The position numbers were made by a program, and so were the translations under genes. 64,000 nt of DNA from Streptomyces sp. H27-H1 (GTDB taxonomy: Bacteria > Actinomycetota > Actinomycetes > Streptomycetales > Streptomycetaceae), in NCBI RefSeq assembly GCF_026627445.1, contig NZ_JAPNLJ010000035.1, positions 28,045 through 92,044 of the forward strand, read 5' to 3'. Position 1 is the first letter of the stretch. Each line of letters starts with the position of its first letter. Under the pieces are notes generated by a model. The model was not told where the DNA came from, did no database searches, and was given only the letters and a program-made list of their open reading frames with translations. Of this stretch, positions 1 to 7,996 are shown in pieces.

Positions 1-106
1 CCGCGGGGGTGGGCCCGCCCCCCGGCCCGGGGGTGCGCCGCCACCGTCCCCACGAGGCGGCGCGAGCGGGTCGCCGTCCGGTCATCGGAGGCGGCGGCCC
101 GCTGGT

Positions 107-739
107 TCAGGGGGCCCTGTGCGCTTCCGACGGGGTCACGCCCAGCGCCGGGAGCAGGCAGGCGTCGACGAACCGGACCAGGTACTCGGCGTCGGCGTAG
201 CGCCCCTCCAGCACGGGCCGGATGCGCAGTACGCCCATCAGCTGCGCCGGCAGGAACTCCACGGCCGGATGCCCGGGGGCGAGCTCGCCCCGCGCCACGG
301 CCCGCTCCACGATCGAGTCGAACGCCGCCCGCTCCGGCTCCACCAGAGCCTCGCGCAGAGCCGCCTTCAGCTCCTCGTCGCTCAGCACCGCGTGCCCGAG
401 GGCCTGCATCAGCCGGGTGTCGCGCCCCGAGGTGCAGGCGGCGATCCGGGCCGCCTCGCGCAGGTCGCCCACGAGGGTTCCGGTGTCCACCGCGGCGAGG
501 GTCCCGCGCCGGTCCGCGCGCAGGGCGGCGGCGACGAGCTGCGGTTTGGTCTTCCACTGCCGGTAGAGCGTGGACTTTCCGCAGATGGCCCGGGCGGCGA
601 TCTTCTCCATGGTCAGCGCCTCGTAGCCGTCCTCGCGCAACTGCTCCAGGACGGCGTCGTAGAGCTGTCGCTCCCGCTCCGGTGTGATCTTGGAGCGGCG
701 CGCGGGGGCCGGGGCGGCGTCCGGCGTCGGCGACGTCAT
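107..739 (-). CDS. TetR-family transcriptional regulator
   Basis: A 210-residue TetR/AcrR-type repressor, expected to bind DNA as a dimer and let go when a small ligand binds. Residues about 20-65 form the three-helix DNA-binding head, ending in the family signature GKSTLYRQWKTK (54-65); the rest is the all-helical ligand and dimer domain. The ATG is preceded by GAGGAG at good spacing. It points away from the PAP2-transporter pair, and the gap between them holds four phased palindromes (857-916) that are the obvious operator, so it probably controls itself and that pair. The ligand cannot be read from the sequence. Confidence 0.9.
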   Translation of the reverse strand: MTSPTPDAAPAPARRSKITPERERQLYDAVLEQLREDGYEALTMEKIAARAICGKSTLYRQWKTKPQLVAAALRADRRGTLAAVDTGTLVGDLREAARIAACTSGRDTRLMQALGHAVLSDEELKAALREALVEPERAAFDSIVERAVARGELAPGHPAVEFLPAQLMGVLRIRPVLEGRYADAEYLVRFVDACLLPALGVTPSEAHRAP

Positions 740-856
740 GGCGGCTCTCCTCGGTGATGCGTGCCACTTGCTGTGCGGGCGGGTTTTCCCCCGTCCGTGG
801 CGGCGATATTCGCTCGCGCCCCAGCGGCCTCTAGTGAAAGTCTACGGGAACGCGAG

Positions 857-916
857 CGTATCGGTACACGCTCGTATCGATACGGGAATGTATCGATACA
901 CTGGTGTGTCGATTGT
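857..916. promoter_or_regulatory. Four phased operator palindromes between tetR and PAP2 gene
   Basis: Two perfect 12-bp palindromes, CGTATCGATACG (873-884) and TGTATCGATACA (889-900), are flanked by a near copy CGTATCGGTACA (857-868) and a weaker one (905-916, 8 of 12 matching with the TCGAT core kept). All four start exactly 16 bp apart. The layout fits cooperative binding of several TetR-type dimers over the divergent promoters. Binding by the neighbouring TetR protein is inferred from position only. Confidence 0.75.
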
Positions 917-945
917 GAGCCGTGTACAGGAAGCGAGACCGGGGG

Positions 946-1770
946 ATGACCTCCCACACCACATCTACCGGGGCCGGCGCGGGGCCGGGCGCCCGCCGCC
1001 GCCTCTTGCGAGAGCTCCTGCTCGTCGTGGGCCTCTTCGCCGTCTATAAGTGCGGCCGCATGCTCGCCACCGGCCGCACGGACGAGGCCTTCCGCAACGG
1101 CACCCGGATCTGGGACGCCGAGCGCACCCTGCACCTGCCCGGCGAAGGCCTGGTCCAGCGCCTGCTCCTGCACAGCGACGCCCTCGTACACACGGCGAAC
1201 ACCTACTACGCGGCCGTGCACTTCCCCGCCACGGTGATCTTCCTCGTCTGGCTCTACGTGCGCCGCCCCGCGCACTACTTCTGGACCCGCCGCGTCCTGG
1301 CGGTCCTGACCGGCGCTGCCCTGGTCATCCACCTGACCTTCCCCCTCGTGCCCCCGCGGATGCTGGACGCGACCCACCTGATCGACACCGGGCAGGTCTA
1401 CGGCCCGACCGTCTACGGGGCCGCGCCCGCCGCGGACACCATGGCCAACCAGTTCGCCGCCATGCCCTCCCTGCACTTCGGCTGGGCGCTGATGCTGGCC
1501 CTCGGCATGATCGCGGCGACCTCCTCGCGGTGGCGCGCCCTGTGGCTGCTGCACCCGCTCGTCACCCTGGTCGTGATCGTCGGCACGGCCAACCACTACT
1601 GGCTCGACGCCATCGTCGTCACCGTGCTCCTCGGGGCCGCCCTGCTGCTGGTCCCGCGCCCGGCCGGCCGCTCGCTCATCGCCCGGCGGAGCGTGCCCGG
1701 CCAACGACCGCCGCCGCTGCCCGCGCCGGCCGGCACCGAGCCCATGGAGCCCGTAGGAGCGGCCCGGTGA
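946..1770 (+). CDS. PAP2-superfamily membrane phosphatase
   Basis: An integral-membrane lipid-phosphate phosphatase or phosphotransferase of the PAP2_3 (inositol-phosphotransferase-like) subgroup. In the 274-residue product the motif MPSLHFGW (173-180, with His177 as the usual proton donor) and the motif NHYWLD (216-221, with His217 as the usual nucleophile and Asp221) are clear, set among five or six hydrophobic helices. The ATG at 946 is chosen over an in-frame GTG at 922 that lacks a ribosome site; even so only GGAAG about 12 bases upstream supports it. The stop overlaps the next start as GTGA, so it is translationally coupled to the transporter gene. The substrate is unknown. Confidence 0.85.
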   Translation: MTSHTTSTGAGAGPGARRRLLRELLLVVGLFAVYKCGRMLATGRTDEAFRNGTRIWDAERTLHLPGEGLVQRLLLHSDALVHTANTYYAAVHFPATVIFLVWLYVRRPAHYFWTRRVLAVLTGAALVIHLTFPLVPPRMLDATHLIDTGQVYGPTVYGAAPAADTMANQFAAMPSLHFGWALMLALGMIAATSSRWRALWLLHPLVTLVVIVGTANHYWLDAIVVTVLLGAALLLVPRPAGRSLIARRSVPGQRPPPLPAPAGTEPMEPVGAAR

Positions 1771-2648
1771 ACGCCACGCTCCTCGCCGTCCTGCTCTGCC
1801 TCGCCGCCGCCGTCGCCTACGCGGCCGCCGCCGTCGCCCAGGAACGCCTGGCCCGCCGCGGGGTCGCCCGCAGCACCGCGGCGCTGCTCGGCAACAGCGC
1901 CTGGTGGTGGTCGGCCGGCCTGAACGCCGCCGCCGCGCTCCTGCACGCCGCCGCCCTGCGGTACGGGCCGCTCACCCTGGTCCAGCCGCTCGGCGCGCTC
2001 ACCCTCGTCGCCGCCGTCCCGCTGGGCGCGCACGGCGCCGGGCGGCGGGTCGTGGCCACCGAGTGGCGCGGCACCCTGGCCACCGTCGTCGGCCTCGGAC
2101 TGCTCCTGCTGCCCGCCTCGGGCCCCGGCCCCGCCGAGACCCTGACCCTGGCCGAGGCACTCGCCGTCTCCGCGGCGACGGCCGGGGTGATCATGCTGCT
2201 CACCGCGCGGAAGGACACCCGCTCGGGCCTGCGCCACGCGACGGCCTCCGGACTGGCCTCCGCGGCCGCCTCCGCCCTGACCCAGACCGTCGCCTTGGCG
2301 GCCGGCCGGGGCGGGGCGCTGCTCAGCTTCCGGGTCGTCTCGGTGGCGCTGCTCGTGGTGGTCTTCGCGGTCGGCGGGATGCTCCTCTCCCAGCGTGCCT
2401 ACCGGGGCGGCCTCGGCGCCCCGCTCGCGGTGGTCAACCTGACCAACCCACTGGCCGCGGCCGCCATCGGCATGATCCTGCTCGGCGAACGCATCCAGGG
2501 CGGAGTGCTCGGGGTGCTGCTGGCCGTACTGGGGGCGCTCGCGGCGGCCCGGGGCGTGCTGCTGCTCACGCGAACTCCGCAGCAGCCGACGCCCCTTACC
2601 GCTCCGATTTCCGCTACGGTCACGCCCAGAGCCCGGGTGGCGGCCTGA
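1767..2648 (+). CDS. DMT-superfamily (EamA-like) transporter
   Basis: A 293-residue, almost wholly hydrophobic protein with about ten transmembrane helices, matching the drug/metabolite transporter superfamily. The conserved segment YGPLTLVQPLG follows the second helix pair, and ALAVVNLTNPLAAAAIG begins the corresponding part of the second half. GTG at 1767 follows GTAGGAG and overlaps the stop of the PAP2 gene, so the two are made together, both apparently under the TetR operator array upstream. The cargo is unknown. A lipid- or amine-export role would fit the phosphatase partner, but this is inference. Confidence 0.8.
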   Translation: MNATLLAVLLCLAAAVAYAAAAVAQERLARRGVARSTAALLGNSAWWWSAGLNAAAALLHAAALRYGPLTLVQPLGALTLVAAVPLGAHGAGRRVVATEWRGTLATVVGLGLLLLPASGPGPAETLTLAEALAVSAATAGVIMLLTARKDTRSGLRHATASGLASAAASALTQTVALAAGRGGALLSFRVVSVALLVVVFAVGGMLLSQRAYRGGLGAPLAVVNLTNPLAAAAIGMILLGERIQGGVLGVLLAVLGALAAARGVLLLTRTPQQPTPLTAPISATVTPRARVAA

Positions 2649-2760
2649 TCCGTACGCGGCCCGGCCGAGAACCGATTGCGCCGTTCGAGCGTCTGACTCC
2701 GTGAGACACGAGCACACGACGCGCGCACGAGGCGCGCACATCGAAGCGGAGTGAACGGGC

Positions 2761-3027
2761 ATGGGCATCATCGGCTGGATCATCCTCGGACTGCTGGCGG
2801 GCGCGATCGCCAAGGTCCTGCTGCCAGGCCGTGACCCGGGCGGCCTGATCGGCACCACCCTCATCGGCGTCGCCGGCGCCTTCACCGGTGGCTGGCTCTC
2901 GGCGAAGTTCCTGGGCCGGTCGATCCAGAACGACTTCTTCGACCTCGCGACCTGGGGCTCCGCCATCGCAGGCTCCCTGGTCCTCCTCGTCGCCTACCGA
3001 CTCCTCTTCGGCAACTCCCGGAACTGA
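2761..3027 (+). CDS. GlsB/YeaQ/YmgE-family small membrane protein
   Basis: An 88-residue protein of the transglycosylase-associated (YeaQ/YmgE/GlsB) family, linked to stress responses in other bacteria and of unknown biochemical role. It has the family start MGIIGWIILGLLAGAIAK, the glycine-rich stretch GLIGTTLIGVAGAFTGG, and a last hydrophobic helix near 67-82, so about three membrane segments. GGAG lies about ten bases before the ATG. It stands alone: the gene before has its own stop 112 bases upstream and the gene after is on the other strand and decayed. Confidence 0.9.
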   Translation: MGIIGWIILGLLAGAIAKVLLPGRDPGGLIGTTLIGVAGAFTGGWLSAKFLGRSIQNDFFDLATWGSAIAGSLVLLVAYRLLFGNSRN

Positions 3028-3059
3028 CCGGCGGACCGGCGGATCGCGGGTCGGCGGGT

Positions 3060-3496
3060 CGGCGGGTCGGGCCTCCATGGCCACCGTGCCGGTACGGCGT
3101 CTGGGTCCAGGACGATGGCGGCGATCCGCAGGTCGGCGAGGTACCGCCGTCGAAGAGGAATCCGATGTGGTTGGCGGGCCAGGCCTCACCCCGGTGGCCG
3201 ACGAACTGCGTGCCCAGCAGCTTCCGCTCGCCTTCGAAGACGATTCCCGTCTCCTCCCGACACTCCCGGAGCGCGCACTCCCACGGCGTCTCGCCGTGGT
3301 CCATGTTCCGGCCCGGCCACTGCCAGGCCTCCGTGGAGCGCGTCGCACGGAGCTGCACCGGGCGGCCGGCGATCTCGGTGAAGTAGAGGCAGGCGTAAGC
3401 GGTCGCCCGGGGGATGGTCTCGACGTACGCCCGAGTCGTCCACGTCCCGGTACGAGTGCGCCGTCGTCGGTGGTGGCGCCTACGATGACCGGCCAT
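3060..3496 (-). pseudogene. Decayed NUDIX hydrolase
   Basis: The minus strand encodes a NUDIX-like protein: AYVETIPRATAYACLYFTE, then a Nudix box HGETPWECALRECREETGI that keeps the Glu-x7-Arg-Glu-x2-Glu-Glu core, then PANHIGFLFDGG. In the segment where other NUDIX boxes begin GG, the second glycine is Arg. After FLFDGG (near 3140) the reading jumps to another frame, where LADLRIAAIVLDPDA looks like the continuing family sequence, so a frameshift is present. No good start remains: the only ATG in frame (3496) sits on top of the kinase start on the other strand. I read this as a recently broken gene; a sequencing error at the frame break is the alternative. Confidence 0.6.
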
Positions 3497-5201
3497 GGAC
3501 AGCAGTGAGGCCGGCAGACGGTTGATCGACGGGCGCTTCGAACTCGCGCGGCCCCTGGGCAGCGGCGGGATGGGGACCGTGTGGCGCGCCCGTGACATCG
3601 CGCTGGACCGGGAGGTCGCGCTCAAGGAGGTGCGGCCGCCGGACCCGGCGACCGCCGCCGCACAGCCGGGGCTCGTCGTCCAGCTGCGCGAACGAGCCGT
3701 CCGCGAGGCCCGGGCCCTGGCCCGGCTCGCCCACCCGAACGTGGTCACGATCCACCACATCGTGGAGCCCGAGCCCGGCTCCGACGGCCACCCGTGGATC
3801 GTGATGGAACTGGTCAGGGGCGGTTCCCTGGCCGACCGGCTGGCTGACGGGCCGATGCCGGTGGCGGACGTGCTGCGGCTCGGCCTGGACCTGCTCTCCG
3901 CGCTGCGGGCCGCGCACGCGGAGGGGGTGCTGCACCGTGACGTGAAACCGGCCAACGTGCTGCTGCGGCCCAACGGCTCCGCGGTGCTCACCGACTTCGG
4001 GATCGCGGCCCTGCACGGCGCGACCGGGCTGACCTCGACCGGAGTGCTGATCGGGTCCCCGGAGTACATCGCGCCCGAGCGGGCGCGCGGCGAGGAGGGG
4101 CTGGCCGCCTCCGACCTGTGGTCGCTCGGGATGCTGCTGTACGTGGCCTCGGAGGGGCTGCACCCGCTGCGCCGGGCCACGAGCCTGGCCACCGTGGTCG
4201 CGATCCTCGACGAGCCGATCCCGGCGCCGGTCCGGTCCGGCCCGCTGGGACCCGTACTGGAACGGCTGCTGGTACGGGACCTGGCCGTGCGGCCAGACGC
4301 CGAGGAGCTGGAAGCACTGCTCCGTGGTGCGAGCAGTGCTCTCGGCGGCGCCGCCCCGGTGGTACCGCCGGTCGCCCTCGGGAACTTCGGGCCGGTGGCC
4401 CCGGACCCCGGTCCGGCCATGAACCCGATACCGGCGGCGCCACCCTCCCATGCGCCGTTCGTCCCCGGCGCGGGCAACCCGTACGCCTACACCGTCCCCG
4501 TGGCCACCCCGGCCGGTCCGCGCCACCGCCGGCCGGCCCTGCTCGCCGGACTCCTCGCGGTGGTCCTGACCGGCGGGATCATTGGCCTCGTCAAGTGGCT
4601 GCCCGACGGTAACGCCGGCGCAGCCGCGGGCAAGAGCGGTGACACGTCGCCCTCGGGCAACGCGTCCGCGTCCGCCTCCGCGCCGGTCTCTCCGGTCCCG
4701 GTCACCGCGGTGGTCTCCGCCCCCACCCCGAAGGCGAGCGCCCCGAAGACGGCCACCCCGCCCAAGGGCAGCCTCATCGATCCGGCCAACATCCGTACGG
4801 CCGTCGAGGCGTTCAAGCAGCAGACCGGAACGACCACCTTCGTCGACATGAAGGTCTACGACGAGTACGTGCTCGCCGACATCCCGACCGCTCCCGGAGC
4901 CAAGACCGTCGACTCCTGGCAGTACCGCGGCGGCGTCGCCAAGCGCACCGGCCCCTCCGGCACCGTGAAGGCCGGCGACCCGCTCATGGACATGGAGGCA
5001 CTCGACTGGGACGCGCTGCCCGGCCTGCTGGCCCAGTCGACGAAGGAGCTCGGCGTCGACAACCCGAGCTCCCGCTACCTCAACGTCTCGCCCTGGCTCC
5101 AGACCCCCGCGATCCGTCCCTATCTGAACGACGAGTACGGACAGGGCGGCTACGTCCTCGCCGGCACCGACTTCAAGATCAAAAAGGTCTACGTGAACTG
5201 A
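3495..5201 (+). CDS. Membrane-anchored serine/threonine protein kinase
   Basis: A 568-residue Hanks-type kinase. The N-terminal catalytic domain (about 14-270) shows the glycine loop GSGGMG (22-27), the ATP lysine in ALKEV (Lys44), the catalytic loop HRDVKPANV (Asp149), DFG (167-169) and the SPEYIAPE activation-loop end. A proline-rich linker leads to one membrane helix (about 348-367) and a Ser/Thr/Pro-rich extracellular stretch. The last 150 residues form a globular outer domain without PASTA repeats, so the sensed signal is not obvious. It overlaps the start of the broken NUDIX gene on the other strand. Confidence 0.92.
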   Translation: MDSSEAGRRLIDGRFELARPLGSGGMGTVWRARDIALDREVALKEVRPPDPATAAAQPGLVVQLRERAVREARALARLAHPNVVTIHHIVEPEPGSDGHPWIVMELVRGGSLADRLADGPMPVADVLRLGLDLLSALRAAHAEGVLHRDVKPANVLLRPNGSAVLTDFGIAALHGATGLTSTGVLIGSPEYIAPERARGEEGLAASDLWSLGMLLYVASEGLHPLRRATSLATVVAILDEPIPAPVRSGPLGPVLERLLVRDLAVRPDAEELEALLRGASSALGGAAPVVPPVALGNFGPVAPDPGPAMNPIPAAPPSHAPFVPGAGNPYAYTVPVATPAGPRHRRPALLAGLLAVVLTGGIIGLVKWLPDGNAGAAAGKSGDTSPSGNASASASAPVSPVPVTAVVSAPTPKASAPKTATPPKGSLIDPANIRTAVEAFKQQTGTTTFVDMKVYDEYVLADIPTAPGAKTVDSWQYRGGVAKRTGPSGTVKAGDPLMDMEALDWDALPGLLAQSTKELGVDNPSSRYLNVSPWLQTPAIRPYLNDEYGQGGYVLAGTDFKIKKVYVN

Positions 5202-5597
5202 CAGCCGGGCGCGCCTTCACGAACCGGCTCGACGATGCCGCCGAGACCGGCTCCCCGGACCAGCGCCGTAGCCGAGGCCCTTGCCCAGGGCCCCGCCGCG
5301 CACCCCGGTGCGCCGCCAGGGCGCGCAGGCGGCGTACCGCCGTCTGACCCGCCCACGCGAACGGGCCGCCGGGCAGTGACATTTGTACGGCTGGAGTCCG
5401 TACGCGCGACTCTGCCGGAGGCCCGGCACCCGTCCGTAGCGTGTCGGGCATGAGGCAGACGAGGACGCGGGCGACGGAGCAGGCGGCACGACAGACGCCG
5501 AGGCAGACGCCGAAGCAGACGACGCACAGGGCGACAGACGCAGCTGGTCCGATGAGTCCGCTTTCCACACACCGGAGGTTCCGGGACCCGGGCAGTG
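5202..5597. other. Intergenic stretch with 12-bp imperfect repeats, no supported gene
   Basis: About 400 bases separate the kinase stop from the DUF4188 stop. Several frames stay open but none has a ribosome site and plausible protein together. The one pattern is a run of 12-bp imperfect repeats beginning CAGACGCCGA (5492, 5504) and CAGACGACG (5516). Read in one plus-strand frame it gives an Asp/Ala-rich tail, but a TAG at 5437-5439 and the lack of a start rule out a gene there. It may be the worn end of an older coding region. Confidence 0.4.
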
Positions 5598-6107
5598 CTA
5601 AGCCGCTTCCGGGCGGGAGCGGTGGCTCAGGCGGTTGGCGGCGCGGCGGCCGCGGGCCTCCAGGGGGAGTACTCCGGTGGCCGCGGCCAGGCCGAAGGGC
5701 GGCATGTCGGCGTAGATCGACTCGTACGAGCCCTCCGGGACGATGTACGACTCGTGCCACAGGCCCACGTGGCGGCGGAGCTTGCCCGCGCCCTCTTTGC
5801 GGTTGATGATCGCCCAGACCCGGTGGTGGAACATGTCGGGAGCCGCGGCGTACGCGTAGAGCTTCTCCTTCGACTCCCAGTACTGGACCACGTAGTACGT
5901 GCGGGGCGAGGCGGTGAGCAGGACGTGGCCGAGCAGGCCGCGGCCCTCGTCCCGGGCCAGTTCGCGGAGCATGCGGGGCATGGCGAGCAGGACCGGGACC
6001 CAGTGGTGCAGGGCCCAGAAGTGGTTGATGCGCATTCCGATGAGCAGGACGACGACGTCGCCCTCGGCTGCCGCGGTGGTGCGGCCCGGTAATGGCTTGG
6101 CGGTCAC
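5598..6107 (-). CDS. DUF4188 domain-containing protein (monooxygenase-like)
   Basis: A 169-residue DUF4188 protein, a family with a dimeric ferredoxin-like fold often described as monooxygenase-like. Recognisable segments are GDVVVLLIGMRINHFWAL, YYVVQYWESKEKLYAYA and HRVWAIINRKEG, spread over the whole length, so it is full-size. GTG at 6107 follows GGAGG by eight bases. It is divergent from a MerR regulator, and the 96-bp gap has two palindromic sites, so it is almost certainly that regulator's target. No substrate is established for the family; a role in handling a toxic small molecule is an inference from the MerR pairing. Confidence 0.85.
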   Translation of the reverse strand: MTAKPLPGRTTAAAEGDVVVLLIGMRINHFWALHHWVPVLLAMPRMLRELARDEGRGLLGHVLLTASPRTYYVVQYWESKEKLYAYAAAPDMFHHRVWAIINRKEGAGKLRRHVGLWHESYIVPEGSYESIYADMPPFGLAAATGVLPLEARGRRAANRLSHRSRPEAA

Positions 6108-6128
6108 TCTGCCTCCGAAGTGGCCTGG

Positions 6129-6188
6129 TTGGATTGCGGCACTGTCCGACCGCACTGCCGTGCACCGTTGGATAGTTGCACTCTCCAA
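6129..6188. promoter_or_regulatory. Two palindromic operators between DUF4188 and merR
   Basis: Two related 21-bp sites lie 39 bp apart. The better one (6168-6188) has arms TTGGA and TCCAA with inner arms AGT and ACT, a near-perfect palindrome. The other (6129-6149) has TTGGA and TCCGA with the same 11-bp spacing and matches the first at 16 of 21 positions. The first overlaps the region just before the merR ribosome site. The size and symmetry fit MerR-family operators. Confidence 0.65.
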
Positions 6189-6203
6189 GGGAAGGTTCAA
6201 GAG

Positions 6204-6848
6204 ATGCGACTGGCGGAGTTGAGCGAGCGCAGTGGCGTCTCCACAGCGACCATCAAGTACTACCTGCGAGAGGGCCTGTTGGCGCCGGGGCGGCGGGTCA
6301 GTGCGACGACCGCCGACTACGACGAGGAGCATCTGCGGAGACTGAGGCTGATCCGCGCGCTGATCCAGGTCGGCGGGATTCCGGTGGCCAAGGCCCGGGA
6401 AGTGCTCGCGCACGTGGACGACGAGTCCCTGGGCCGGACGATCCGGATGGGCGCGGCGCTCTGGGCGCTGCCGCAGGGTCCCGAGTCGGACGACGAGGAC
6501 CCGGCGGTGGTGACCGCGCGCTACGAGGTGGACCGGCTGCTGGAGACACTGGGCTGGTCGACGGCCCGGGAGGTGGGGGCGCTGTCCCCGGTGCACCGCT
6601 CGCTGGTACTGGCGGTGTCGACGCTCATCCGGCTCGGCTATCCGTGGGGCGCCGAACTGATGGCCCCGTACGCCGAGTTGATGTACCAGGCGGCTGTGCG
6701 CGACCTGGACCTCATGGAGACGTACCCCTCCGAGGCGGAGAAGGTCGAGATGGTGGTGGCCGCGGCCGTCCTCTTCCAGCCGGTACTGAAGGCCCTGCAC
6801 CGGCTGGCGCAGGAGGAGGAATCGGCGCGGCGTTACGGGCTGGAGTGA
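6204..6848 (+). CDS. MerR-family transcriptional regulator
   Basis: A 214-residue MerR regulator. The first 70 residues are the winged-helix domain: MRLAELSERSGVSTATIKYY is the helix-turn-helix, and LREGLLAPGRRVSATTADYD is the wing. A coiled-coil dimer helix follows, then a helical effector domain of about 110 residues without the Cys clusters of metal sensors, so an organic ligand or drug is more likely. AAGGGAAGG precedes the ATG. It is divergent from the DUF4188 gene, with twin palindromes between, and converges on the transglycosylase gene, sharing a terminator. Confidence 0.92.
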   Translation: MRLAELSERSGVSTATIKYYLREGLLAPGRRVSATTADYDEEHLRRLRLIRALIQVGGIPVAKAREVLAHVDDESLGRTIRMGAALWALPQGPESDDEDPAVVTARYEVDRLLETLGWSTAREVGALSPVHRSLVLAVSTLIRLGYPWGAELMAPYAELMYQAAVRDLDLMETYPSEAEKVEMVVAAAVLFQPVLKALHRLAQEEESARRYGLE

Positions 6849-6881
6849 GCGAGCGGGAGCGGCGTACCGCGAGCTCGCTCA
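6846..6881. terminator. Bidirectional terminator between convergent genes
   Basis: TGAGCGAGC (6846-6854) pairs with GCTCGCTCA (6873-6881), with a small inner GCGG/CCGC stem in the loop. The hairpin includes the merR stop TGA on one strand and the transglycosylase stop on the other, so it can serve both genes. Confidence 0.7.
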
Positions 6882-7550
6882 GTAGGCGCCGTTGACGTTG
6901 TCGATCGAACCGTAGCGGGCGGCCGCGTAATTGCAGGCGGCCGTGATGTTGGCGACCGGGTCGTAGGAGTCCAGGGGGGTGCCCGGGACGTGATAGGCCC
7001 GGAAAGTCGGGTCGATGACCTGGAGGAGTCCCTTGGAGGGGATGCCGGCCGCCGCGTTGGAGTCCCAGTTGTTGATGGCCATCGGATTTCCCGAGGATTC
7101 GCGCATGACGTTGCGGTGAATTCCTTCGTAGCTGCCGGGAATTCCGTGCTGCGCCATGACGTCGAGCGACTGGCGGATCCAGCCGTCGAGGTTGTTCGCG
7201 TAACCGGTGGACGCCTTGACGGCCTTGGCCGCGGCAGGCGCGGCGCCCGTGGTGAGGTTCAGCTTCAGGCCGGGGCGGATGGCCGAGGGGTTGGCGCCGA
7301 CGATGCTCCGGTTGGCCTCGTAGAGCTTCTCCCAGCCGCCGCCGATGGAGTGCTCGGCCGCGATCTTGCTCAGGGTGTCACCGCTGACCACGGAGTAGGT
7401 CGTCGGGGCGACGGCCACCTCGGCGGCTCCGGCGGTGGTCGTGCTGATCAGTGGGAGGGCCAGCGCCGCACTGCCCGTGCCGGCGAGGGCCAGCGTGCGG
7501 GTGAGTGCGTGGTGCTGCTTCGGCCGGCGGTGCTTTCCCTTTGCGGGCAT
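6879..7550 (-). CDS. Secreted LysM transglycosylase (resuscitation-type muralytic enzyme)
   Basis: A 223-residue exported cell-wall enzyme. A basic start (MPAKGKHRRPKQHH) and hydrophobic core make the signal peptide, cut near AGA-AEV. A LysM peptidoglycan-binding domain follows (TYSVVSGDTLSKIAAEH to RPGLKLNL), and then a C-terminal lysozyme-like transglycosylase domain with VMRESSGNPMAINNWDSN (the catalytic Glu lies in MRESSG) and GLLQVIDPTF. These enzymes trim peptidoglycan during growth and spore germination. The ATG at 7550 has GAGGAA upstream; a longer in-frame start at 7682 lacks a signal-like beginning. A long leader and a CRP-like site lie upstream. Confidence 0.92.
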   Translation of the reverse strand: MPAKGKHRRPKQHHALTRTLALAGTGSAALALPLISTTTAGAAEVAVAPTTYSVVSGDTLSKIAAEHSIGGGWEKLYEANRSIVGANPSAIRPGLKLNLTTGAAPAAAKAVKASTGYANNLDGWIRQSLDVMAQHGIPGSYEGIHRNVMRESSGNPMAINNWDSNAAAGIPSKGLLQVIDPTFRAYHVPGTPLDSYDPVANITAACNYAAARYGSIDNVNGAY

Positions 7551-7996
7551 GGCGGAATTCCTCACGTGGGGGTACGGAAGAGCCCTGGCGGAGGCCGGAT
7601 TCGGCAGCTGACCACCGGGAATGAGGTGACCGTAGGTGGCCCGGCGGGCCGGAACAAGCCATGAATTCGACCGGGAGATCAACTTCCTGTGACCGGCCCG
7701 ATGGATGACCTTGAAAAGGGCTCTTGGAATTCCCGAATGTCCAACCGGGAAAAGGGAATCGCCCCTCGGGGGGAAATGATGTTGACGCCGCGGGCGTGAC
7801 TCACATCACGGGCCGGCGGGCGAGGGCCCAATCCGGGCAAGTCGCCCGTCGCCGGGCCTGATTCGGGCGAGCCGCCCGTTGGCGGCGAATCGCCCATCCC
7901 GGGTCAATCGGCCCACCTGGGTGACCGTGCCTAGGTGATCGTGCCGTCCTCAGCCGTCGCGGGGCGGAGCCGGTTGGGTCCCTCCCCGTCCACCTC
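7551..7996. other. Long leader and promoter region of the transglycosylase gene
   Basis: About 450 bases without a supported gene. Read on the minus strand, the CRP-like palindrome (7796-7809) is followed by some 200 bases of G+C-rich leader with several short inverted repeats before the transglycosylase ATG. Related muralytic genes in streptomycetes are known to carry a cyclic-di-AMP (ydaO) riboswitch in such leaders. I cannot align this leader to the riboswitch consensus with confidence and leave it as an open possibility. Confidence 0.4.
7796..7809. promoter_or_regulatory. CRP-like palindrome GTGA-N6-TCAC
   Basis: GTGA (7796-7799), six bases, TCAC (7806-7809) is a perfect match to the cyclic-AMP receptor protein core. 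It lies about 245 bases before the transglycosylase start, on that gene's promoter side. Crp control of resuscitation-factor genes is known in actinobacteria; binding here is inferred. Confidence 0.5.

Noticed and set aside
5217..5572. Open frames of about 120 codons on the minus strand and others on the plus strand after the kinase gene
   Set aside because: The products are Ser/Ala- or Arg-rich without domains, lack ribosome sites, and overlap each other in several frames, as expected by chance at this G+C content.
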